Origin: Cerioporus squamosus | Taxonomy: Eukaryota > Basidiomycota > Agaricomycetes > Polyporales > Polyporaceae | NCBI GenBank assembly: GCA_022592435.1 | Contig: JABYQS010000944.1 | Span: 1-10,842, forward strand | Direction of reading: 5' to 3' | DNA: 10,842 nt | Part shown: in pieces, positions 1-9,285 of the stretch | Position numbering within the stretch: the stretch's first letter is position 1 | How the letters are laid out: each line of letters opens with the position of its first letter | Program-made: the position numbers and the translations under genes | The notes under the pieces: model-generated | What the model saw: only the letters and a program-made list of their open reading frames with translations | Databases searched by the model: none | What the model was told of the DNA's origin: nothing

Positions 1-3000
1 TCTGGACTCTTTCCAGTCATTCCCCGGCGCAACCTCCGTGGAGACCTCCAAGGTGAGTCTTGCATTCCGATGCTGGTCTCTACCTCTGTTCGCTGTTGAT
101 GTCCCATTTTAACAGAAAATCACGACGTCTGGTGACGATAACGACGACGGCGCGATTCCTATTCATACCATTGCCACCCCTGTCCCTCAGACGCCCCGTA
201 TCCCCCAGACACCGTCTCTGTCCGACTTATCCACGACTCCAGCGGGTCTGCCACCGGCTACGTCGTCTATCTTCCAAAGCTTCAGCACGCTCGTTTCGTC
301 AGTGAGGAGCACAGTCAGTTTCGGTACAGGGCCTTCAGCTACCCAGCCAAGTGCTGGATTATTACGACAATCGTTGCCGTTGCTGTCATCGATCGGAAGG
401 TCTGCTGCTGCGGGACATTCCGATATCGGCTTGCCCAGCACATCGACGGCTGTAGCCGGAGGTGGCTCGGACGCGCCAGCAACGAAGACCGCTACCGCTC
501 TCCCTGAGACAAGCAGTGCTAGGGAAAACGGTCAGCCTGCAAGTCGGTCTTCTTCCCAACAACCTCCGGTACCGGCGCCGTCGACATCGACCGGTCCAGA
601 TAATGTGGACGTCACAATGACGGACACGATCTCTGGTGTGAAGCCTGAATTGTCTACGGCACCCATAAACGTACGTCGATCCTCCACAGGGCTTGTATGC
701 TAGGGCTGACCTCATTTTCAGGGCGCATCCGTTGGTGCCGCTCAGACCGGCGGCCACATCTCGGTCCCTTTGACCTCTGTCGGCGACAGCGACCGCGCAC
801 CCGCACGTGCAGCTTCTACCACTTTGAGGAAGAAACAGCGGACGGTCCCATGCTCTACTTCAGCCACTGCGTCCGCGATACCACAGAAGGCCGCACCCAA
901 GCGAGATGCCGCCAGAGCTTCAAGTACGAGGACCCACACCACTGCTGCGAAGCGATCCAAAGCGTCAGCAGCTGCGCCGACGACACCATCCCCGTTGAAG
1001 GAGCCTCAGCCCACCGGGGCCGCCGGTGCTACCGCTGCGGGTAGTTCCTCGGGCCTCTCATCAGGTTTCACTTTCAATTTTGGGGTAGATGCTACGGCGA
1101 CTTCGTCCGACAGAGACAGAAAGGCAGGCTCAGCGAGCGAGCAACCCAAAGACGGCAAGCTGTCCAGTCGAGTTGGTACCTCCCTGGCGTCAACTTCTCG
1201 AGGAACGCCTCTTCCACCCACAGCTGCCAGTACTTCGGCTAGAAACCCCGTTCCCGACTCATCGCATGCCCGTCGCAGTGCATCGTCTCAGCGAGATGCA
1301 GGACCGAAGCTTGACAAAGGCAAGGCAAGGGCTCGGGATCCGGGCTCCCCGGGGCCTACCCACATAAGTCCGGCACGCTCTCGCTCGGGAGACTTGCAGG
1401 CCTCAGGTGCGTGAAACGTACAGTCTTAATCTATATTGATGCTAATCACCAGTTAGACTCAGACGAGCCCGCTACGCCGCCTAGCAAACGCCGCGAAGAT
1501 CCCAGGAAAGCTTCCGGCGACGGTAGCAAGGTATGTGTTACCCTTTTTTGTAACGATGGTTGGACCTAACCTTTCATAGTCACGCCTTCTGGAGTACGCT
1601 AGCAAGCGCGATATGGATCGTTTGACTGACGCTGTTGGTGGCTTGCAAGCCGAACTTCACGACATCACAACGCACCTGAAGCGAGGCGCTGCTAGCTCGT
1701 CCGGCGGCGGTAGATCGTCGCGGTCTCCGCGCAGATCCTCCGGGAAAAGCGGACGGTCGCAGACCAACGCGCGGGAGGCCAACGCACGACAGGATGTAGC
1801 CGACGACTACGAAGCGGACCTCGACGAACCCGAGAAGCTCACCAATCCTACAAAGCATCGCTCAACTGAGCAGAACGACCTTGCCGTAAGTACACATAAC
1901 CGCGGCCGATATGCGCTCCTTTACTTAGACATGAATCCGCATTCTTAGACTGATGTGGCGGCGCACATGCTGGTCCTCTTACGTCGGGCAGACAAGTACG
2001 CGCCCTTCAAGAAAGCCTCTCTTGCCAACGAGATCATGGCTCGCGGTTACCGTGCGTCAGATGGTCCGTGCTGCACCGCCGCCAACTTTCAGATCGACAT
2101 CAATGGAACCGCGGCATCCCCGTGGAACGATTCTGCGCGCAAAGTCTTCGTCGAGGACTTCCTCACGATCGACAGCCATACTTGTCGCGATTGCACCAAG
2201 ATCAAGGTGATGTTCCGATCTCACTTCCGCACGCTGCAAAGTCATTACGCGAAGTATGGTGTGGAACCCGATGACGATGACGTGCACCCCGGGGCGGTGA
2301 GGAACACTGCAGGTCAATCGTCGAATGCCACTAACGAAGGAGGGCCCAAGCCAGCTCCGAAGAGGACCCCGAACAGTATATGGTTCAAGAGTCGCCCCAA
2401 AGCCTCCAAAGCCAGGCCTGCGTCCGACAAGGAGCACAATCAGTACCAACGGAAGTACACAGTACGTGCACCCAGAGCTCGGGTCTTGAATCGACTCGCG
2501 TTCGGTTAGCGCTGACCCTTCGTAGCTCTTTCAGCGTCGTTATCGCACGGCGGCGCGCTATACCTTGACCAAGCGCTTCTTGTGGGTTCTCCGAAGACTA
2601 GGTGTGGACGGCATGAGTTCCGACGAAGAAGAGGAGAACGCCCCTTTCCGCCGCTATCGAGTATACGATGTCATATGGAGATCTGACGCCGTCACCAAGA
2701 TGCTCCGTGCCTTGGACGCCCTTCATCGTCGCTGGCGCAGGAAGTCATCGAAGCGAGGTGCTCAACCGCGGATGCGCTACCTTGTCGACGAAGTCGCGCA
2801 GAAACCAACGCGTGCGGTACGGCGCCTGCCTCGGAACGCGTACACGCCGACTTGGTACAACGAGCTCAAGTCGTTCGAGAAGGACAACTTGAACGCCCGA
2901 CCCACCGACTTTGACTTCCGGGTCCCCGAGGAGATTAAGACGTACGGTCTTTATTCATGTCGCACTAAGTGTATGCTGACGATGTGTATCAAGTGCGATC

Positions 3001-3065
3001 CAGGACTTCAGAGCGATCAAGATGGAGAACCTTGCATCAGCAAAAGTGCACATTTTATGCAATGA
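1..3065 (+). CDS. Gene A: Agaricomycete expanded family of unknown function, 3' part (5' end outside window)
   Basis: Visible exons are 1-52 (partial), 116-670, 722-1406, 1457-1530, 1580-1885, 1949-2461 and 2526-3065. All introns are GT-AG (49-64 bases) and join in frame, giving about 907 visible residues before TGA at 3063-3065. Residues 1-455 are Ser/Thr/Pro/Ala-rich and probably disordered, with basic KRxR-type clusters. Residues 456-490 could form a short helix or coiled coil. A second low-complexity basic stretch follows to about 557. Residues 558 to about 880 look folded: a helical part starting TDVAAHMLVLLRRADKYAPF, then a block with LGVDGMSSDE (about 754-762), a WRSDAVTKMLRALDALH helix and a TPTWYNELKSFE motif. 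I recall this C-terminal pattern from a multi-copy agaricomycete family with no assigned function. The last 30 or so codons, from about 2960, are Cys-rich and unlike the rest, so the true terminus is uncertain. No catalytic motif is visible. Confidence 0.75.
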
Positions 3066-3258
3066 CATGCAAAGGACTTTAGAGATTACATACCTTAGCA
3101 ATGCAACGTATCAGTATACAGACTACTGCAGACCTGCGAATGCGCTGCTGCAGTCTGCAAATGTCCGGAAGCGCGCATATGGCATGCGAGGCGCGGCGGT
3201 GCACAGCGGAGATATGCAGAGCATTACATATGATTACATTGTGCAGTACAGGTTTGCA
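3033..3258. repeat. Dense cluster of TGCA palindromes (possible subterminal transposase-binding region)
   Basis: TGCA starts at 3033, 3047, 3058, 3068, 3102, 3127, 3149, 3156, 3200, 3215, 3242 and 3255: twelve copies in 226 bases, where about one is expected in random sequence. Several sit in longer shared words. TGCAGAC occurs at 3127-3133, and TTTGCAGAC at 3253-3261 is the exact inverse complement of GTCTGCAAA at 3153-3161. The first three copies overlap the last codons of gene A. In CACTA-like elements the transposase-associated proteins bind short motifs repeated on both strands near the element ends; assigning that role here is inference. Confidence 0.5.
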
Positions 3259-3455
3259 GACACACGCATACAGGCAGGATACAGAGGAGAGCCATAGCAG
3301 ACGAGCAGGACAGCAGACGAGCAGGACAGCAGACGAGCAGACAGCAGACGAACAGGATACAGACGATGGGACAGCAGACGCGCGGGATATCTCAGGTGGC
3401 GTCGGTGCGCTGCTGTTTGACGCGCCTGACCAGGCCATTCTTGAGATCATAAACG
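3066..3455. other. Spacer between convergent genes A and B
   Basis: No gene is supported here. It is richer in A+T than the neighbouring exons and carries two repeat structures listed separately: most of a TGCA-palindrome cluster and a 16-base tandem repeat. ATTACAT also occurs three times (3085-3091, 3223-3229, 3233-3239). The end of gene B may reach into it: a donor at 3500 (AAAG/GTACGT on the minus strand) paired with an acceptor ending at 3440 would make a 61-base intron and move the stop to TGA at 3394-3392. Confidence 0.6.
3296..3380 (+). repeat. Short tandem repeat, unit about 16 bases (AGCAGACGAGCAGGAC)
   Basis: Copies lie at 3296-3311, 3312-3327 (identical), 3328-3342 (one G lost) and 3343-3358 (two substitutions), followed by a degenerate 14-base copy at 3359-3372 and the start of another from 3373. 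Shortening and substitutions accumulate toward the right, as in a minisatellite grown by replication slippage. It lies in the A/B spacer, next to the TGCA cluster. Confidence 0.85.
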
Positions 3456-4388
3456 CTAATCAGTCATGGTCTCAGTCCTGACATGCACAACACGACGTAC
3501 CTTTGTGACGCCAATAATGGGAGAGATTCGAAGAATCGGAGACGGGGAGAACTCGCGCTTCACCCCTGCGGTAGGTGCAGCAGTCTCGGTGCTAGTCTCG
3601 ACGTGTTCGCCCAGAGCGGAGGCAGCAGGAAAGCCGGCGGTAGCGGAGGGTGGGGCCATTGCGGCAGAGGAAGAAGAGGCTGCACGTTGGGGCAGGAGGA
3701 TTGCGCGAAGCGCGTTGTGCGATGGGTGGGAAGGAGCGAGCAAGATCGCCTTGAGGTAGTCGTCGATGCGGGCGTCAGTGCGGCGGTCGACACGGTCTTC
3801 GAGGTCGGAGATTTTCGCGAAGACGTGCGCGTTGACACGATCCTCGAGCCCAGGGAGGATGTGTTGCTCGACATGCGCGTCGACCTGAAGCTTGAGGCCG
3901 GGCACGACAGACGACTCCATCTTTGCCTCGAACGCGTCCATGACGCGCTCACCCATGATCTCTGCCTGAAGCTCGACCAGATCCTCTGGTGTGCACTCCG
4001 GGACCGTCGTATCCTGCGCACCATGTCCCTCATACACCACTGCATCCTCTCTGTCTGCGTCATCCCCAGTGTCTTCATCCTCCTCATGCATAAGACCCTC
4101 CATCACCATACCCCGACGTAGCGCCCTCCGAGTGCGGTCGACTCGCGTCTTCAAGGAGTCTGTCGCCCTTGCGTACGCTTCACCTCATTCGGCGCCCTCG
4201 GCTGTGGCCACCTTGTAGGCTGCTTGCGAAGCGAAGATGGCGAGATCGATCATGGCTTTGGTGGCCGCATCTTGCCCCGAGGTTTGTTGTTCATCTGATT
4301 CGTCCGAGTCATTGTGGTCCGAGTTGTTGTGGTAGAGCGTGTGATGGAGCAAGAAGGCGCGAATGAAAGCATCTGGGGCGGGGTCCAT
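3456..4388 (-). pseudogene. Gene B: small acidic coiled-coil-like protein with one in-frame TGA
   Basis: From ATG 4388 (context AACATGG) the frame runs 67 codons, meets TGA at 4187-4185, then stays open in the same frame for 242 codons to TAG at 3458-3456. Both halves look like one protein: an Ala-rich helix before the stop continues as a basic helix (TRVDRTRRALRRG) after it. Next come an acidic stretch (HEEDEDTGDDADRED), three repeats of about 16 residues ending in an amphipathic helix, a Ser/Ala/Pro linker and a basic C-terminus. The TGA could be a CGA-to-TGA change in CpG context. Less likely, it lies in a 63-base in-frame intron (4211-4149) whose donor GTGGCC is poor. The 3' end may also be spliced (3500-3440, stop 3394-3392). 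The gene starts 152 bases downstream of the transposase stop, same strand. I recognise no family; a passenger gene of the element is possible. Confidence 0.6.
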
Positions 4389-4540
4389 GTTGCTGGCGGT
4401 AGGTCGGGGAAAAGGTAAAGCAGGAGCGCTGGCCTGGCGGACACGCAAGCCTTAGCGCTCTTCCCATCACATGACAGATGCGTCGCGTCGCGTTGTGTCT
4501 CAGCTGGTAGACAGGGCGTTCAGTGCTATATTTCTACTAG
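4389..4540 (-). promoter_or_regulatory. Spacer between transposase stop and gene B start; possible gene B promoter
   Basis: This 152-base gap lies between two genes on the minus strand. An AAATATAG box (plus-strand 4527-4534) lies about 140 bases upstream of the gene B start and could act as a TATA element. A short GCGTCGCGTCGCGT run sits near 4482-4495. The transposase poly(A) signal must also lie here or inside gene B, but I see no clear AATAAA. Role inferred from position only. Confidence 0.3.
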
Positions 4541-7500
4541 CTACGGCGCAGCGTACCCAACCATGTCATACTCGTCATCAATTCCATCTCCCAATGCATC
4601 ATCCTCCACTCCTATGTCTTCTGGCCGCCCATCCTCATCCTCAAGCTCCCACTCTGGAATGGGGTCTTCGCCGTCCTCGTCCTCACCATCACCGCCTGCA
4701 TCATCCACCTCCATGCCAGAACGAAAGGCTTCGAGCTCCTGCTCTAGAGCACCGGTGACTCCGGCTCGCGCGATCTCGGGCACCAGCTCTAGCAGGTCTT
4801 CAGGGCGTGTTGCGGTAGAAGGCTCGTCCGAGTCTTCGACGATGTCATGCCAGTCGGGGTCCAGGGTCTCGTCATCAAGTTGTGCGGTTGTCCGCTGCGT
4901 CACACCGCGATGGCTGATACCTCCGCCGAAATATCGCATAAACATATCGCGATCAACGAAGCTAGATACATAGATAGATTCGTTAGCGGACTACGTTGCA
5001 TGCGCTCGAATGAATCACATCAGCTCACAAGTTGACGTAGTGGAAACGAAAATCAGTTTCGTCCTCCTGAGCTTTCTTTGCATTCCCTGCGACCTCGCGT
5101 GCCATCGACGGACCTAGAAGCGTCTTGACTCGGCCATGCGCGAACACTGGGATGATGTGGGAGCCGCGCACAACGTCCGCGGGGTCGACGAACCCAAAGG
5201 CCTCTTCCTCAGCGCCATGCGGGACGAACTGGAGGCGATGGAGGCGTTTGTGTAGCAGACCTCCGGGCGCAGAGTGGTCAATGCGGAACCACCGCACAAA
5301 CAGAATGTCCATGCGCTCAAACTCGTGCATAGGCGAGTCATAGAGACGTACGTTGATGTGGAACACGCGGATCACACGCGCGTAGAGAAACAGATGGGCG
5401 TTGACATCGTCGTCGTTGTCTGCAAGCAACATGATGTCACCGTGGTTCTTGGGATTGACGGAGTCCTGGCTGCGTTGGAGATCGTAAGATGTCCAGTTCA
5501 GGCGCACCACTTCGTGCCAGTAAAGTTGCTCCTTGTATATCACAAGGCGCGCGCGATCTTGAAACGAGTATCCCTCGGACGAGTCGTACGTGGGCACGAA
5601 AATCCCGCGCTCCTGCAGCCGTGCGAGCGCGTGCTCCTTGAGCTTCTGGTGGAAGTCCTAGAAATACAATCGATTAGGTGCGTCCGGTTGGAAGAACTGC
5701 AGAGCAAACGCACCACGAGTGCAGGGTCATCTCCGAAGGATGACACCCAGTTGAAGATGTTGTCGTGTCTCCTCTGGAACTTGGCGATGTGGTAGCGCTG
5801 CGTGGCCAAGCTGTACGGAAGCTTCGTCTTCTCATCCTCTATTGATGCAAGATTCGCCTCGTCGTCTGCCTTGTCTGCGTTGGCCCCAGGGTCCGTGATC
5901 GTCTTCTTCCCCTCCAGGCCCTCCTTGAGCCTCTTCTTCCTCTCCAGGGCCTCCTCGAGCTTCTTCTTCCTCGCTGCACGTCCCTTGTCTACCCGGGACC
6001 TGATAACCCACAGCTTCTCTGCGAGCAACGTCCTGCGCGCAATCTGGGCTTCATGATTCACCTTGTTCGTGCGCGCGTAGACGTCCTTGGAGTAGATGTG
6101 CTCCATTTCTCCCTAGTCAGATAGTGTTAGCATGTTAGCAACAGAGGGGGAATGAGCATACCGTATGTGCGGTGCTATTATCGAGCGGGCCCAGTTGCTT
6201 CACAGTCGAAGCGTAGTCCCGCAAGGCATGGAACTTCGGCGTGTTGCAGTTCAACTCCTTGCACTTGCGGACTGTGGGAGCAGCGCCCTTCTTGGTCATG
6301 CGAGCGTTTCGGCGCCCACGAGCCGCGAGCTCCTTGGGGAGCTCCACCGTGACATACTTCGGGCAGACCTTGCTGGTAAAGGCGCGTGTGGAGCTGCCGA
6401 CATTGGCCGCGGCTGCACCGAGGGTGTCGATGGTCTGTGGAACATGCATGCGAAGCTTCCCAAGGGCATGGAGAGTTGCGAGGTCGAATATCAAGTCAAG
6501 GGCCATCCGGTTGTCGGCCTTTGACTGTAGCAACCCTTCGAAAACGGGCATGAAGCACTAATTTGACGTGATGTTAGCATGAAAGATCATCCACTGTCGT
6601 GGCACTGCGCAGCTTACCTGAAGGCAGTCCTCGTAGTCCCGGGCGGCAAGCTTGCCCTGCTCGCAGACATTCCTTGAGAACTTGCGAATAGTTGAGCGAC
6701 CAAACGTGGGAACCCGACGAAAGCTGACAAAGGAAGAAGGCATCATCAGGTGGACGTCCGGACTCCGGAGCAGCAGACTGAATAAAACACACTTCTTGTT
6801 CAAGGTCTGAATGGCGTCCCCGCCCACGGCATACAACATGCGCATAAAATGGGTGAAGATCGTCTTCCAGACGCCAAGTTCAACTTCATGCATAAAATCG
6901 GGGGCGAAGAGCGAGTAGAAATTGAAGTTGTGCTCGCGGAGCCTGATTGAATACGCGCTCTGTCGAAGGTTCTCATGAGCATATTGCATGAGACCATATG
7001 GAATAATATGTACACGCGTAGGCGTGAGCGACAGTGGCCCGAGGATGCGATCGAGATACACGCTGGTCAGCGGCATCCCGTTCTCGAAGATCCACTTGCG
7101 TGCGAGCGTGATACACCAGTTCACGTCGTTGTCGTCCACACGAGTCTTGTTACGCCGGTAGTCGTCCGCTCGCGTGCCCATCTCGATCAGCTTGTCTTTC
7201 GGGATCTTGCAGCGCGGACACGGGCATTTTGCGAGATACTTGAGACATGTCAACAGTATCCTGCATATGCGATCAGCCGGTAGACACACAATGCAACCAA
7301 GGGACCTGCGCTCACTTCTCAATGAAGTCCGCGGTGTGCAGTACAAAGCGCGGAAACTGGCGGCGCGTGATGCCGTCTCCACACTCGATGATGTCGCCGT
7401 GGACGTAGGTGAACATGAACTCGTCGTCAAAGAGTAGTAGAAGAATCTGTTGGACGAGCTCGCGGCGGAGGAACGTGAGAACGGCGGCCGTGGCAGACTC

Positions 7501-9285
7501 CTGGTATTGGTCGGTGTAGAAGTCCTGGATCTGGTCCGGCAGCTGTTTGCCCGGGCACAGTGTCAGCACAATCTCAATACGCGTGTGTGCACCGACACTT
7601 ACTGAAGGAATGTATGCGATGTGATGCGCGGCATGCGCAGTCGGCCTCCCACGCATGTACTTGCTTTGGTTGCTGAAGTACATGTAGATCGGCCAAAGAC
7701 TTGCGCTGCCGAAGTTCGTAAGACGCGTCGAATCAGAATAGAGACATATTAGGGTGACGCAGTATTCGAGATCATCGGGATCGCCGGCCTCGCGAGGGTG
7801 TGTTCGGATGGCAGTATCTTCCTCGAGTGCAGTGTCGGAGTTGAATATTTCACTCCATACATGGATGTCATCTTCGAGAGAGTCAGCGAGTGATGAGGAA
7901 GAGGAGGATGAGGAGGAAGAGGAGGAAGAGGACAAGGAGGACGAAGACGAGGATGTTGATGTACGCATGTGCGCAGTCGGCGAGGACGAACAGCTCGAGG
8001 GCGAGGGCGACCTGGAAGAACCTGAGTACACGCTGGGTGGGGGCGGCAAGCAGACATAGAGTCTGTGAGGGATCATGTGCCAGTCCTTCACACAGTCCTG
8101 CTGGAGTGCGGATCGGATGACGTCCCGGAACCGACGATGCCATACGTTCCTGAGTGTGAACATGGGAGCGTCCTGCTCCGACGCGTAGCGGACACCCTCT
8201 TTGGGCACGTGAACATGCACCTCACCCTGATGCCAGCCGTTCTTGGTGGAGAACGGCGACCCCGCTTCCTCCTCGACGTAGTCATCCAGCCGCTTGAGCT
8301 CCCTAGCAGCATCGAAGCCAGCAAGGTCCGTGGCGCAGAAGTCTGGCTCTTGCATGGCACGGGCGAGACCGTTCATCTGTAGGTTAGACTTGTTGTTTGT
8401 GCCCGTGTTCTGCCAGTAGAGGAACTCGAATGTTGATACATTTGGGAAGGGTGCATGCGCGGGCCGCTCGTGTGGGACGGGCAATCCGCGAGCTACGCGG
8501 TTAGCGCGACTTTGGTTCAAGCGTACGTCAAACGCGACCGGGTCGCAGTAAGATGCCAGCGAGCGGTCAAGTTCCTCAGGATCCCTTGCGGGCTTCACTG
8601 GGAAGACACGGTACATGGACCAGGCATTTGTGGAGGACCGAAACTCGAGGGATGGTGGTGGTGAGGGAGAACGGCCGCTGTCGGGGTCCCCGGGCTCCAT
8701 GGCTCGATCATCTCCGTCGAGAGGATGGCCTGGATGCTCGACCGGAGGTGGGAGGGCCAGAAGCTCCTCCGATGGTGCCCGACTGGCACCTGGAGGCGGC
8801 GGATCTGGTGGAGATGGAACCCGAGGTGGCGGCTGCGCAGGAGCTGGAGCGGCTCGTGGTGTGGACGGGCCGGCATAGGACGTTGGCAAGAAGTCCAGGT
8901 AGCGCGAAGTTGCCGGTTTGCGTACGCGACCAGAGCGACTGATGAGTGCCGGGTCGGGTGGAGGTGGTTCCGGCGGTGGGACAGGATCTGGTTCGGGGAG
9001 CGCGTCAGGCTCAGGGCTTGCGATGGGATGGTTTAACTGCTGTACAATAATGTCAAGCCGATTTTCTTTGCTAGACAGGCGCCTTGTTTGTACCTCGTGC
9101 GCATGTATGCACTCGAGCCTCTTTTGGCAACGGCTTGCCTCTTCGCAGAGTTCCTTTTCGCGTTGCTTGCGCAGGGTCTCCGAGACCGTGGATGCAGGCG
9201 TGAATTTCTTGCATTGCCGCCGGTGTTGACCGATTTTACGTTGGTCTTCTGGGAGTTGCGCCTTGCAGCGGTGGCATGTCGGCAT
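4541..9285 (-). CDS. Plavaka-type DDE transposase, apparently intact (8 exons, 1442 aa)
   Basis: This is a nuclear cut-and-paste DNA transposase of the fungal Plavaka group (CACTA-like). Exons are 9285-7603, 7542-7316, 7260-6793, 6723-6618, 6557-6162, 6112-5714, 5657-5029 and 4961-4541. They total 4329 bases, a multiple of three, with no internal stop. Domains: C-x2-C-x13-H-x3-C zinc finger (residues 4-25), Lys/Glu-rich helix (36-88), Pro-rich linker (90-215), conserved pre-core (220-410), Ser-rich insert (about 418-471), SDST with candidate first Asp 518, then LWPIYMYFSNQSKY. CPCPRC at 649-654 probably binds zinc; PDFMHEVELGVW carries candidate second Asp 758; VPTFGRSTIRKF (797-808) and GEMEH (961-965) follow. 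A conserved C-terminal domain (1094-1320; QDSVNP, FGFVDPADVVRG) ends in an acidic tail. ATG 9285 is chosen because MPTC opens the zinc finger; in-frame ATGs at 9330 and 9339 are alternatives. The third acidic residue is not certain. Confidence 0.9.
7837..7974 (-). repeat. Serine-coding simple repeat inside the transposase gene
   Basis: On the minus strand this stretch is CT-rich (TCC, TCT, TCA, TCG codons). It encodes runs of 6 and 14 serines, separated by one leucine, between 7953 and 7891, within a longer Ser/Pro-rich segment. It interrupts otherwise conserved transposase sequence between HMIPHRLY (residue 410) and DDIHVWSEIFNSD (from 472). The purine-rich plus strand reads GAGGAAGAGG-type triplets, so slippage expansion is a likely origin. 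Confidence 0.8.

Noticed and set aside
2196..2270. Possible zinc finger in gene A (CRDC followed by two histidines)
   Set aside because: Only one CxxC pair, with irregular His spacing. In the family pattern I recall, the region reads as helices rather than a metal site.
2963..2967. CACTA word as a possible element terminus
   Set aside because: A five-base match is expected by chance, and no inverted partner or flanking duplication was seen.
3101..3481. Open frame on the + strand covering the TGCA cluster and tandem repeat
   Set aside because: Its sequence is mostly a translation of repeats, its composition is unlike the neighbouring genes, and it overlaps the end of gene B. I see no splice or start context to support it.
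3483..4121. 212-codon open frame on the + strand opposite gene B
   Set aside because: It is the complement of the GC-rich gene B frame, whose helical repeats are far more protein-like.
4563..4973. Serine-rich open frame on the + strand opposite the end of the transposase
   Set aside because: It mirrors the Asp/Glu-rich tail of the transposase, whose frame joins correctly by splicing to the conserved domain upstream.
7754..8059. Acidic Glu/Asp-rich frame on the + strand
   Set aside because: It is the antisense of the serine-codon repeat and flanking transposase exon; no independent support.
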